From: Vicinamibacterales bacterium
GTDB taxonomy: Bacteria; Acidobacteriota; Vicinamibacteria; Vicinamibacterales; UBA2999
Reading direction: 5' to 3'
Assembly: GCA_041394705.1 (NCBI GenBank)
Contig: JAWKHS010000026.1
Span: 3,501 to 67,500 of the forward strand
DNA length: 64,000 nt
Both the position numbers and the translations under genes were made by a program. The notes beneath the pieces were generated by a model. It ran no database searches, was not told where the DNA came from, and saw only the letters and a list, made by a program, of their open reading frames with translations. Shown here piece after piece: positions 48,227 through 58,210 of this stretch (positions within the stretch are counted from its first letter, which is position 1; each line of letters opens with the position of its first letter).

Positions 48227-49419
48227 TCAGGAGGACGGGTGAGGCAGCAGGGTGCTGAGCGCCTGTCCGATGTGCGCGCGAAACGTCTCGGCCGCGTGTC
48301 CTTCCGGCACTTCTTCGTAGGTGACGTCCGCCGACGCCTCAACCAGAGCCGTCCGCAGCGTGCGCGCCCCCTTGACGTCGGTGTCGTAGACCGCGCCAAG
48401 CACGAAGAAGCGCACGCCGTGAACGGCCCGCTGTCCCTGCGCCTGGTTGGTGAGCAGGGTATCCGACTGCGATGGTGGGGCGATGGACGCGCACAGCCCG
48501 AAGACGCCCGGGTAGGCCACGGCCAAGTCGACGGCGCCATACCCGCCGAGCGAACTGCCGAAGATTACGCGCTGGTCGGGCGCGGAGAACGTGCGAAGTC
48601 GACCGTCGATGGCGGGCACGAGCTCCCCAGCGATGAACGCCCGCCACGACGGGTGGCGCGAGTACTCCTCGCGCCGATCCCCCGGCTCCACGAACACCCC
48701 AATGACCGGGGGGATCGTGCCCGCCGCAATCAGACGGTCCAGCACGCCCGGCACCGCCATCCACTCCGCGTAGTTCCGGCCGTCGAGGAAGTAGACGGTG
48801 GGGTACAAGTCCTGGGACGTCTCGTACCCGGGCGGCAGGTACGTCCACACGTGCCGTGATCCCTTCAGGTTCCGGCTCGGGAACTGCTCGTCCGTGACGG
48901 TGCCTCTCGCCGGCGGTTCCGGCCCGTCGATCTCTGGATGTGCCGTCATGAACGGCATGCGAATCTCGGAGCGCTCACCCGTGAATGTCTGCACCCTGCG
49001 CGGATTGCGGGGGTCCGGTGTCGCCTCCTTCTCGTAGAGCAGGACGTACTCGAGCCGGCCGTTGGCGAAGGCGGTGCCCTCGAGGTACGACCACGGGGTG
49101 CCCTCGATGCGCGTCGGCGTGCCGGCCTTCACGTCGTACCCCTGGGGCGTCGTCGCCCACCCATTGAAGTCGCCAACAAAGCGCGGCGTTCGGCCCGTGC
49201 CGTCGTCCTTGAGAAAAAACGTCAGGCGGGAGTTCTGCTCGATGACGGGGTTGACCGGGTGCGCTTCGAGGAACCGGTCGACCAGGGCGGTTCTGGCGGC
49301 GGCGTCGGGCTCTGCCTGCGCCTGCTTCAGCAGGTCGCGGATGGTCGTGGGTTCGCCCCGGCAGGCCGCCAGCACGAGCGCCACGCCGAGGCAGGCGCCC
49401 AGCCGGAGGGCGACGAGGC

Positions 49420-49423
<4 letters not shown>
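48227..49423 (-). CDS. Lipoprotein with CBM48-like domain and esterase domain
   Basis: A 398-residue protein. A lipoprotein signal ends in the lipobox LAAC (residues about 15-20). Residues about 55-150 look like a CBM48/E-set domain (LTFFLKDDGTGRTPRFVGDFNGW). The rest is an enterochelin-esterase/esterase-D alpha-beta hydrolase with the nucleophile in VIFGSSLGGYGAV, YFLDGRNYAEW near its start, and a C-terminal catalytic His probably in EGHAAETF. It should hydrolyse an ester, such as a siderophore or acyl-sugar, at the membrane. The start GTG 49423 overlaps the rlmN stop by 4 bp. Confidence 0.85.
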
Positions 49424-50499
<1,076 letters not shown>

Positions 50500-50541
50500 G
50501 GCGGAAAACACGCGCCGGACGGCGAGTTGCGCGGAGCGACG

Positions 50542-50547
50542 AGTGTA
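50542..50547 (-). promoter_or_regulatory. Extended -10 element of rlmN
   Basis: On the minus strand TGC-TACACT forms an extended -10. No -35 is needed for such promoters and none is clear. The leader to the rlmN ATG would be about 36 nt. Confidence 0.4.
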
Positions 50548-50585
50548 GCATTCGGCATCGGGCAATTGCCCCTGCATCGTCTGGC

Positions 50586-50614
50586 TTGCGCAGGGCAATG
50601 GTGCGTGGTATGAT
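50586..50614 (+). promoter_or_regulatory. Sigma-70-type promoter of the M16-purine operon
   Basis: TTGCGC (50586-50591) and TATGAT (50609-50614) are 17 nt apart. The -10 matches 5 of 6. The transcript would start near 50621, with a 59-nt leader before the GTG at 50680. It probably serves the genes up to purN. Confidence 0.6.
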
Positions 50615-50679
50615 TGAGCGTAATTCCTTTCAATTCAACACTTTAGGGACTCATTCTCCGTAGAGGTCCGCCCGCCGCC

Positions 50680-51951
50680 GTGTCCCATCCTGCCATCCGC
50701 CGAGAGGTCCTGCCCAATGGGCTTCGGCTGGTCACAGAGCGCATGCCTCACGTGCGTTCGGTGAGCATCGGCGTGTGGCTCACCCGCGGATCGCGGCACG
50801 AGCCACGCGCGCACGAAGGAATCGCCCACTTCGTCGAGCACATGCTCTTCAAGGGCACGCGGCGTCGAACCGCCGAAGACATCGCCCAGCAGGTCGACTC
50901 GATAGGCGGGCATCTCGACGCCTTCACCTCGAAGGAGTACGCCGGCTACTACATCAAGGTGCTCGACGAGCACATGCCCCTCGCGGTCGACGTGCTCTCG
51001 GACCTCGTCACCTCGCCGAAGTTCGACCCCGCCGAGATCGAGCGCGAGAAAAAGGTCGTGCTCGAAGAGATCAAGATGGTCGAGGACACGCCCGACGATC
51101 TCGTGCACGAGATCTTCGCCGGCGCGCTCTGGCCAGGACATCCGCTCGGGCGCCCCATCCTCGGCCTGCCCGAGACCGTATCGGCGCTGGACGCCGGAAC
51201 GCTGCGGGAGTACTTCGACGACACCTACACGGCCGGGAATTTCGTCGTCTCCGCCGTCGGCAACCTGGAACACGAGCGCGTTCGCGACATCCTCTCTGAT
51301 GCGTTCCCCCTCGCCGCGCGCCCCGCGCATCCCCGAGCCGAGGCCCCGCCCAGTCCTGCCCTTGACGTCGTGCTCCGGGACAAGGAGATCGAGCAGAGCC
51401 ACGTGTGTCTCGGCGGCCCTGCGCTCGCGCACGGCGACCAGGATCGCTACGTGGCCTACGCGCTCAACACCATGCTCGGCGGATCGATGAGCTCCAGGCT
51501 GTTCCAGAACGTGCGCGAGAAGCGCGCCCTCGCCTACTCGGTGTTTTCGAGCCTCACGACGTACCGGGACGCCGGCGCCGTGACGATTTACGCCGGCTGC
51601 GCGAACGAGGCCGTCCACGAGCTGGTGGACGTCGTCATGGCCGAACTGCGGCGGCTGAAGTCGGAGCCGCTGGCCCCTGGCGAGCTGCAGCGCGCCAAGG
51701 ACCATCTGAAGGGCAGCCTGATGTTGAGCCTTGAAAGCACTTCGAGCCGGATGACGCACCTCGCGCGTCAGGAGATCTACGGAGACACCGACGAGTCGCT
51801 CGACGGCATGCTCCGGGCAATCGACGGCGTCACCGAGGCCGACGTGCTCCAGGTGGCGCATCGCCTGTTCCCGACCGGTTCGCTGGGCCTGACGGTGCTC
51901 GGCGGCGGCGCGCTCCATACCGTCGCTCCCGGACAGCTCGCGCTCGCATGA
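50680..51951 (+). CDS. M16 family zinc peptidase
   Basis: A 423-residue peptidase of the processing-peptidase type. The inverted zinc motif HxxEH is at residues 50-54 (AHFVEHMLFKGT), followed by the KEYAGYYIKVLDEH segment and VLEEIKMVEDTPDDLVHE, which carries the downstream Glu ligand. The C-terminal half is the homologous inactive domain (LNTMLGGSMSSRLFQNVREK, AYSVFSS). It probably degrades peptides in the cytoplasm or periplasm. No signal peptide is seen. The start is GTG 50680. It is the first gene of the purine operon and overlaps purB by 4 bp. Confidence 0.93.
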   Translation: MSHPAIRREVLPNGLRLVTERMPHVRSVSIGVWLTRGSRHEPRAHEGIAHFVEHMLFKGTRRRTAEDIAQQVDSIGGHLDAFTSKEYAGYYIKVLDEHMPLAVDVLSDLVTSPKFDPAEIEREKKVVLEEIKMVEDTPDDLVHEIFAGALWPGHPLGRPILGLPETVSALDAGTLREYFDDTYTAGNFVVSAVGNLEHERVRDILSDAFPLAARPAHPRAEAPPSPALDVVLRDKEIEQSHVCLGGPALAHGDQDRYVAYALNTMLGGSMSSRLFQNVREKRALAYSVFSSLTTYRDAGAVTIYAGCANEAVHELVDVVMAELRRLKSEPLAPGELQRAKDHLKGSLMLSLESTSSRMTHLARQEIYGDTDESLDGMLRAIDGVTEADVLQVAHRLFPTGSLGLTVLGGGALHTVAPGQLALA

Positions 51952-53252
51952 TTCGCCGATACACACACCCCGACATGGGGCGGATCTGGACCGACCAGCG
52001 CCGGTACGAGACCTGGCTGGCCGTGGAACTCGCCGCCGCCGACGCCATGGCTGCCGCCGGTCTCGTTCCCGCTGACGCCGCCACCGACCTGCGGGCGCGG
52101 GCCCGATTCGACATCGCGCGAATCGAGGAGATCGAGAAGACGACGCAGCACGACGTGATCGCCTTCACCACGGCCGTCGCCGAGCACGTCGGACCGTCGG
52201 CGCGGTGGCTGCACTTCGGGCTGACCTCGTCGGACGTCGTGGACACGGCGCAGGCGCTCCAGATGGTCGAGGCGTCGGACCTCGTGCTGTCGCTGCTCGG
52301 CGAACTCCGGCGGGCCGTGCAGGCGCGCGCCGAGGAGCACAAGCGCACGCCCATGATCGGCCGCACCCACGGCGTGCACGCGGAGCCCATGACCTTCGGG
52401 CTCAAGCTGGCGCTCTGGCACGATCAGCTCGGACGGGACGTCGAGCGGGTGACCCGTGCCAGGGCAGGCGTGGCGGTCGGCAAGATTTCGGGGGCGGTGG
52501 GGACGTTCGCCCACCTCGATCCGGCCATCGAGGCCGACGTGTGCCGCCGGCTGGGCCTGGCGGCGGCGCCCATCTCCACGCAGGTGATCCAGCGTGACCG
52601 CCACGCCGAGCTCCTCTCGGCGCTCGCGCTCACCGCCGCGTCGCTCGAGACGTTCGCCCTGGAGATCCGTGGCCTGCAGAAGACCGAGATTGGCGAGGTG
52701 GAGGAACCGTTCGCCAAGGGCCAGAAGGGCTCGTCGGCGATGCCCCACAAGCGCAATCCCATCGGCTGCGAGCAGATCGTCGGCCTGGCGCGTCTCCTGA
52801 GGGCCAACGCCATGGCGGCATTCGAGAACGTCGCCCTGTGGCACGAACGCGACATCTCTCATTCCTCGGTGGAACGGGTCATTCTCCCCGACAGCTTCAT
52901 CGCGCTGGATCACATGCTCCGGCGCTTCACGCGGATCGTGAGCGGAATGGTCGTCTACCCCGACCGGATGCGCGAGAATCTGGATCGATCGCGGGGTGTC
53001 GTGTTCTCGGGGCAGGTGCTGTTGGAACTGGCCCGGAGGGGCATCTCGCGCGAACAGGCGTACGAGTGGGTCCAGCGCAACGCCATGCGGTCGTTCCACG
53101 AGCGTGTCGGCTTCAAGGCACTGCTGCTCGCCGACGCCGATATCATGCGCGTGTTGGGCGCGGCCGAGATCGAGCGCGCCTTCGACCTCGACGAGCAACT
53201 GCGGAACGTGGACGCGATCTTCGCGAGGGTGTTCGACGCCCCGCGAGCGTGA
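51948..53252 (+). CDS. purB: Adenylosuccinate lyase
   Basis: A 434-residue enzyme of the fumarase/aspartase superfamily that releases fumarate twice in purine synthesis (SAICAR to AICAR, adenylosuccinate to AMP). Landmarks are IEEIEKTTQHDVIAFTTAV, HFGLTSSDVVDTAQALQ, RTHGVHAEPMTFG with the catalytic His, and the flexible signature loop KGSSAMPHKRNPI. The length is typical of the short bacterial form. Its ATG lies in the stop of the M16 gene (ATGA). Confidence 0.97.
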   Translation: MIRRYTHPDMGRIWTDQRRYETWLAVELAAADAMAAAGLVPADAATDLRARARFDIARIEEIEKTTQHDVIAFTTAVAEHVGPSARWLHFGLTSSDVVDTAQALQMVEASDLVLSLLGELRRAVQARAEEHKRTPMIGRTHGVHAEPMTFGLKLALWHDQLGRDVERVTRARAGVAVGKISGAVGTFAHLDPAIEADVCRRLGLAAAPISTQVIQRDRHAELLSALALTAASLETFALEIRGLQKTEIGEVEEPFAKGQKGSSAMPHKRNPIGCEQIVGLARLLRANAMAAFENVALWHERDISHSSVERVILPDSFIALDHMLRRFTRIVSGMVVYPDRMRENLDRSRGVVFSGQVLLELARRGISREQAYEWVQRNAMRSFHERVGFKALLLADADIMRVLGAAEIERAFDLDEQLRNVDAIFARVFDAPRA

Positions 53253-53266
53253 GGAACGAGACGACG

Positions 53267-53506
53267 ATGCGAGCCCGTGTATACGTGACTCTGAAGCCCT
53301 CGGTGTTCGACCCCCAAGGCCGCGTCGTCGCGGACGCCCTGCACTCGCTGGGGTACGGCGACGTCCGCGACGTGCGGCAGGGGAAATTCTTCGAGGTGGA
53401 ACTCGACGGGGACGATCGCTCGACGGCCGAAACTCGAGTGGCGGAGATGGCGGCCACGCTTCTCGCGAACCCGGTCATCGAGAGCTATCGGGTCGAGGTG
53501 CTGTGA
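53267..53506 (+). CDS. purS: Phosphoribosylformylglycinamidine synthase subunit PurS
   Basis: A 79-residue protein of the usual PurS size. The beginning RVYVTLKPSVFDPQGRVVAD and GYGDVRDVRQGKFFEVEL are family-typical, and the end (NPVIESYRVEVL) closes the sheet. PurS bridges the small PurL and PurQ in the FGAM synthase complex. Its presence fits the short PurL downstream. It starts 14 bp after purB and is 28 bp ahead of purQ. Confidence 0.95.
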   Translation: MRARVYVTLKPSVFDPQGRVVADALHSLGYGDVRDVRQGKFFEVELDGDDRSTAETRVAEMAATLLANPVIESYRVEVL

Positions 53507-53534
53507 CACGCGTGCCGCGAGGACCCTTGCAGCC

Positions 53535-54248
53535 ATGACGTTCGCGGTCATCGTCTTCCCCGGCTCCAATTCGGACTACGACGCGTATCACGCGGCGACT
53601 GCGGTCGTCGGGGAGCACGCGACCCTGGTCTGGCACAAAGACACCACGCTGGGCGGCGCCGATGCCGTCATCCTGCCCGGTGGGTTTGCGCACGGCGACT
53701 ACCTGCGGACCGGCGCGATCGCGCGCTTCTCACCCATCATGGCCGCCGTGGCCGCGTTCGCCGAGCGGGGCGGGCCCGTGCTGGGCATCTGCAACGGGTT
53801 CCAGGTGCTGCTCGAGGCGGGCCTGTTGCCCGGTGCGATGCTCCGGAACCGCCGCCTCAAGTACGTCTCGCGGATCGTGCCGGTCCGGGTCGAAGCCACC
53901 GACACCCCCTTCACGGCCGCCTGCAGCACCGGTCAAGTGCTGCGGCTCCCCATTGCACATGGCGAGGGGAACTACTTCGCCGATTCGGACGTCGTGGAGG
54001 AGCTCGAGCGGGACCGCAGGGTGATCTTCCGCTACGTCACCGAAGACGGCGAGGCCGCCGACGACGGCAACCCGAACGGGTCGATCCACAACATCGCCGG
54101 CATCTGCAACTCCAGGCGCAACGTGGTGGGGATGATGCCGCACCCCGAGCGTGCGTGCGAGCCCTGGATGGGCAGCGCTGACGGTCGGGCCGTCCTCGAA
54201 TCCGTGGTGCGCAGTTTCGCCGCCGGAGCGGCCGGAGGGTCCCGATGA
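53535..54248 (+). CDS. purQ: Phosphoribosylformylglycinamidine synthase subunit PurQ (glutaminase)
   Basis: A 237-residue class I glutaminase that supplies ammonia to PurL. The nucleophile is Cys86 in GICNGFQVLLEAGLL; the His/Glu part of the triad is in MMPHPERACEP near the end. VFPGSNSDYDAYHA and PGGFAHGDYLRTGAIA are family hallmarks. The last codons overlap a 78-aa membrane-protein gene by 4 bp. Confidence 0.97.
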   Translation: MTFAVIVFPGSNSDYDAYHAATAVVGEHATLVWHKDTTLGGADAVILPGGFAHGDYLRTGAIARFSPIMAAVAAFAERGGPVLGICNGFQVLLEAGLLPGAMLRNRRLKYVSRIVPVRVEATDTPFTAACSTGQVLRLPIAHGEGNYFADSDVVEELERDRRVIFRYVTEDGEAADDGNPNGSIHNIAGICNSRRNVVGMMPHPERACEPWMGSADGRAVLESVVRSFAAGAAGGSR

Positions 54249-54481
54249 CCCCGCCCCCTCGTGTGCCCCGAGCCGGGCCCAACCCGGCATCCGCCCGCAT
54301 CGTCGGGATGGCACTCCTTGGATCCGCGGCGGTCATGGCGACCGTTGCGGCCCTGGCCTACGCCGGCGTCCTTCCCGTGGCCGAGTCGGTGCGGGACTGG
54401 CTCGCGGCGGGCGTCGGGGTGGCCGCCATCGCCGACGTCCTCGTCGCCCTGTATTTTCTCCGAGCGTCCTCGCAATCATGA
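54245..54481 (+). CDS. Small two-TM membrane protein between purQ and purL
   Basis: A 78-residue protein of unknown family. Residues 19-41 (IVGMALLGSAAVMATVAALAYAG, shortened here) and 52-71 (GVGVAAIADVLVALYFL) are hydrophobic enough to be two membrane helices, with a Pro/Arg-rich N-terminus (MTPPPRVPRAGPNPASARI). ATGA overlaps with purQ upstream and purL downstream tie its translation to both, so it is likely real and expressed. It could recruit the FGAM synthase complex to the membrane, or simply be a hitchhiker; nothing in the sequence decides. Confidence 0.6.
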   Translation: MTPPPRVPRAGPNPASARIVGMALLGSAAVMATVAALAYAGVLPVAESVRDWLAAGVGVAAIADVLVALYFLRASSQS

Positions 54482-56718
54482 GCGTGATCGATCGCCAGCT
54501 CCTCGACCAGCACGGCGTCACCGACGACGAGTACGCGCGCATCTGCACCCTGCTCGGCCGCGATCCCAACCTGCTGGAACTGGGACTGTTCTCGGTGATG
54601 TGGTCCGAGCACTGCAGCTACAAGAGCTCCCGGGTGCACCTGAAGACCCTGCCGACCACTGGACCCCGGGTCGTGCAGGGGCCCGGTGAGAACGCCGGCG
54701 CCGTCGACATCGGCGACGGCCTGACGGCGGTCTTCAAGATCGAATCGCACAACCACCCGTCGTTCATCGAGCCGTACCAAGGCGCGGCGACCGGCGTCGG
54801 CGGCATCATCCGCGACATCTTCACCATGGGCGCGCGGCCCGTGGCGCTGCTGAATGCCCTTCGATTCGGATCGCTCGAGACTCCGCTGGCCCGGCGCATC
54901 TTCGAGGGCGTCGTGGCCGGCATCGGCGGCTACGGCAACAGCATCGGCATCCCGACCATCGGGGGCGAGATCGTCTTCGATGCGGCATACGCCGGGAATC
55001 CGCTGGTGAACGTGCTGTGCCTGGGGCTGGCTCGTCGCGAGGAAATCGTCAAGGGTACTGCCAGCGGAGTGGGCAACCCCGTCTTCTACGTAGGCGCGAA
55101 GACCGGACGCGACGGCATCCATGGCGCGACCATGGCGTCGGCGGAATTCGACGACGCGTCGGCCGAGAAGCGGCCGGCCGTCCAGGTCGGCGACCCCTTC
55201 ATGGAGAAGCTGCTCATGGAGGCGTGCCTGGAGGTCATGAAGACCGACGCCCTCGTGGGCATCCAGGACATGGGAGCGGCGGGGCTCACGTGCGCGACCT
55301 CCGAGATGAGCTCGCGCGGCGACGCCGGGATGGACGTCGAGGTGTCTCTCGTGCCCCAGCGCGAGACCGGGATGACGCCGTACGAAATCATGCTCTCCGA
55401 ATCCCAGGAGCGCATGCTGCTGGTGGCCAAGGCCGGTCGCGAGCGCGAGGTCGAGGCCGTCTTCGAGAAGTGGGACCTGCACGCCGTCCGCATCGGGCAC
55501 GTCACGGACTCGGGGCGCGTGCGGGTGTTCCATCACGGCACGCTCGTGGCCGACGTTCCCACGAAGGCCCTGACTGACGAAGGGCCTGTGTATCGGCGGC
55601 CGATGTCGCGGCCGGCGTGGCAGGACGACGTGCAGCACCTCGATCTCGCCACGCTGCCCGCGCCGCCATCACCCCAGGCCGCGTTCGACCGTCTCCTGTC
55701 CTCACCGGTCATCGCCAGCAAGCGATGGGCGTATCACCAGTTCGACCACACCGTTGGCACCAACACGATCGCCCAGCCCGGAACGGCCGCGGGCGTCGTG
55801 CGCGTCAAGGGCGCGCGGCAAGGCCTGGCCGTGTCGGTCGATGGCAATGGCCGCTACTGCTTCCTCGATCCGTACCGCGGCGCGATGCTGGCGGTGGCCG
55901 AGGCCGCCCGCAACGTGGCGTGCGCCGGAGCGGTGCCGATCGGGGCCACGAACAACCTGAACTTCGGCAATCCGGAGCGGCCGGAGATCATGTGGCAGTT
56001 CGGCGAGGCCGTGCGCGGCATTGGCGACGCGTGCCGGGCGCTGGACGTCCCGATCACGGGCGGCAACGTCAGCCTCTACAACGAAACGGACGGCACGGCC
56101 ATCCACCCGACGCCGGTCCTCGGCGTCGTCGGCCTGCTCGACGATGCCGCCCGAACGGTGACTCGGGTGTTCCAGTCGCCAGGCGCGGCTGTCGTGCTGC
56201 TGGGGCACGACTTCCACGAGCTCGGTGGGTCCGAGTTCCTGGCTCGAGTCCTCGGCCTCGTGCGGGGGATGCCGCCGCAGCTCGACCTGGACCGCGAGCG
56301 CGCCCTGCAGGCGCTGATCGTGTCGCTGGTCCGTGCAGACCTCGTGGAGTCGGCGCACGATTGCTCCGACGGCGGCCTGGCCATCGCACTCGCCGAATGC
56401 ACCTTCGATTCTGGCGGGATCGGCGTCGAGGTGTCTCTGGAGGCCGGTGCCGGGATTCCGGCGCCACTCGCGGAGGCCGCGGCCCTGTTCGGCGAGAGCG
56501 CCTCCCGGATCGTGGTGTCGGCGGCCCAGGCGGACGTGGCGGCCGTGCTCGCCCGTGCCGCCGACGCGGGCGTGCCCGCCCGCGTGATCGGGAAGACCGG
56601 CGGCGACGAGATTCGAGTGGACCTGGGCGGCGTGACGGCAATCCAGGTCCCGGTGCGGAAGGCGGAGGCGGAGTGGGCGACGGCGATCGAGCGGCGAATG
56701 ACGGCCGGAGCGGCGTGA
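54478..56718 (+). CDS. purL: Phosphoribosylformylglycinamidine synthase subunit PurL (small type)
   Basis: A 746-residue enzyme, the length of the PurS/PurQ-dependent small PurL. It converts FGAR to FGAM using ATP and ammonia from PurQ. Landmarks are MWSEHCSYKSSRVHL, ESHNHPSFIEPYQGAATGVGG with the catalytic His, QDMGAAGLTCATSEMSSRG, and the second half's NNLNFGNPERPEIMWQF and CSDGGLAIALAEC. ATG 54478 lies in the stop of the small membrane-protein gene; an upstream extension to 54151 is out-of-frame reading of purQ. Confidence 0.97.
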   Translation: MSVIDRQLLDQHGVTDDEYARICTLLGRDPNLLELGLFSVMWSEHCSYKSSRVHLKTLPTTGPRVVQGPGENAGAVDIGDGLTAVFKIESHNHPSFIEPYQGAATGVGGIIRDIFTMGARPVALLNALRFGSLETPLARRIFEGVVAGIGGYGNSIGIPTIGGEIVFDAAYAGNPLVNVLCLGLARREEIVKGTASGVGNPVFYVGAKTGRDGIHGATMASAEFDDASAEKRPAVQVGDPFMEKLLMEACLEVMKTDALVGIQDMGAAGLTCATSEMSSRGDAGMDVEVSLVPQRETGMTPYEIMLSESQERMLLVAKAGREREVEAVFEKWDLHAVRIGHVTDSGRVRVFHHGTLVADVPTKALTDEGPVYRRPMSRPAWQDDVQHLDLATLPAPPSPQAAFDRLLSSPVIASKRWAYHQFDHTVGTNTIAQPGTAAGVVRVKGARQGLAVSVDGNGRYCFLDPYRGAMLAVAEAARNVACAGAVPIGATNNLNFGNPERPEIMWQFGEAVRGIGDACRALDVPITGGNVSLYNETDGTAIHPTPVLGVVGLLDDAARTVTRVFQSPGAAVVLLGHDFHELGGSEFLARVLGLVRGMPPQLDLDRERALQALIVSLVRADLVESAHDCSDGGLAIALAECTFDSGGIGVEVSLEAGAGIPAPLAEAAALFGESASRIVVSAAQADVAAVLARAADAGVPARVIGKTGGDEIRVDLGGVTAIQVPVRKAEAEWATAIERRMTAGAA

Positions 56719-56761
56719 CGGCTCCAGCCGGGACGGCGGCATGACACCACGGAGAGTCGCG

Positions 56762-58210
56762 ATGTTCGACAAGCTTCACGAGGAATGCGGCGTCTTCGGC
56801 ATCTACGGCCATCCAGAGGCCGCGAACCTGACATACCTGGGCCTGTACGCGCTGCAGCATCGGGGACAGGAAAGCGCTGGCATTGCAGTGGCGGACGGCG
56901 TTCGGTTGCGGACCGTTCGACAGATGGGCTACGTGGCCGAGATCTTCACGCAGCCGGTGCTGGCGACGCTCCCCGGGCACATTGCCATCGGCCACACCCG
57001 ATACTCCACCGCCGGCGAGAGCTCGGTTGGCAACGCGCAGCCGCTCGTCATCGATTGCGTCCACGGAGAGATCGGCATCTGCCACAACGGCAACATCGTC
57101 AACGCTCGCGAGCTGCGCGACGAACTGGTGCGGCAGGGGTCGATCTTCCAGACCAACAGCGACACCGAGGTCGTGCTGCACCTCTTCGCCCGGTCGCAGG
57201 CGCGCAATCCGGACGCAGCGCTGGTCGAGTCCATCGCCAAACTTACGGGCGCGTTCTCCTTCGCGTTCGCCACCAAGGACCGCCTGGTCGCCGTCCGCGA
57301 TCCCCATGGATTCCGCCCGCTCGCCCTCGGACGCCTGGGCGAGGCGTGGGTGGTGTGTTCCGAGACGTGCGCGATGGACCTGGTGGGGGCCACCTACGTT
57401 CGGGACGTGGAGCCCGGTGAGGTCCTCATCATCGGCCCGGATGGTCCAAGATCGGAACGGCCGTTCCCGCCCGGGCCGTCCGCGCACTGCATCTTCGAAC
57501 ACGTCTATTTCGCCCGGCCGGACAGCGAGGTGTTCGGCCGAAGCGTCAGCGATGTCCGCACCAACCTCGGGCGCCAGCTGGCGCGCGAGTCCGCCGTGCC
57601 GGCGGATGTGGTGGTGCCCATTCCCGACTCAGGGGTGTGCGCGGCCATCGGCTACGCCGAACAGGCCGGCATCCCGATGCGGCTCGGGCTCATCCGGAAC
57701 CACTACGTGGGCCGCACCTTCATCGAGCCGGCGCAGTCCATCAGGCACTTTGGCGTCAAGGTCAAGCTGAACCCGGTCCGGAGCATCCTGGCGGGACAAC
57801 GCGTGGTGCTCATCGACGACTCGATCGTGCGCGGCACCACCAGCCGAAAGATCGTGAAGATGGTGCGGGCCGCCGGAGCGTCCGAGGTGCACGTCCGGAT
57901 CAGCTGCCCGCCCACCATCTCCCCGTGCTTCTATGGCGTGGACACGCCCCAGCGCAGCGAGCTCATCGCCGCGACCCATTCGCTCGACGAAATCCGCCGC
58001 TACCTCGAGGCGGACTCCGTGGCGTATCTGAGCCTCGAGGGGTTGCTGGCGGCGGTGACCCCTGACAGCGGACGGTACTGCACGTCGTGCTACACGGGCC
58101 GCTACCCGGTCGCGTTCCCCCGCGATCAGGCCGCGTACCTCCAGCTGACGTTGAAGCTCGACGGCCGGGGCGCTCCGATGCCCGCGCCGCAGGCGGAGCC
58201 CGTGGCATGA
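56762..58210 (+). CDS. purF: Amidophosphoribosyltransferase
   Basis: A 482-residue enzyme for the first committed purine step, PRPP plus glutamine to phosphoribosylamine. The N-terminal MFDKLHEE is a propeptide; Cys9 (ECGVFG) becomes the Ntn nucleophile. LQHRGQESAGIAV and SDTEVVLHLFA are in the glutaminase domain. The PRPP loop is VVLIDDSIVRGTTSRK. Four cysteines, one in AHCIFEH, one in ISPCFYG and two in RYCTSCYTG, match the Fe-S cluster form known from Bacillus. GGAGAG precedes the ATG at 56762. It lies 43 bp after purL. Confidence 0.96.
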   Translation: MFDKLHEECGVFGIYGHPEAANLTYLGLYALQHRGQESAGIAVADGVRLRTVRQMGYVAEIFTQPVLATLPGHIAIGHTRYSTAGESSVGNAQPLVIDCVHGEIGICHNGNIVNARELRDELVRQGSIFQTNSDTEVVLHLFARSQARNPDAALVESIAKLTGAFSFAFATKDRLVAVRDPHGFRPLALGRLGEAWVVCSETCAMDLVGATYVRDVEPGEVLIIGPDGPRSERPFPPGPSAHCIFEHVYFARPDSEVFGRSVSDVRTNLGRQLARESAVPADVVVPIPDSGVCAAIGYAEQAGIPMRLGLIRNHYVGRTFIEPAQSIRHFGVKVKLNPVRSILAGQRVVLIDDSIVRGTTSRKIVKMVRAAGASEVHVRISCPPTISPCFYGVDTPQRSELIAATHSLDEIRRYLEADSVAYLSLEGLLAAVTPDSGRYCTSCYTGRYPVAFPRDQAAYLQLTLKLDGRGAPMPAPQAEPVA

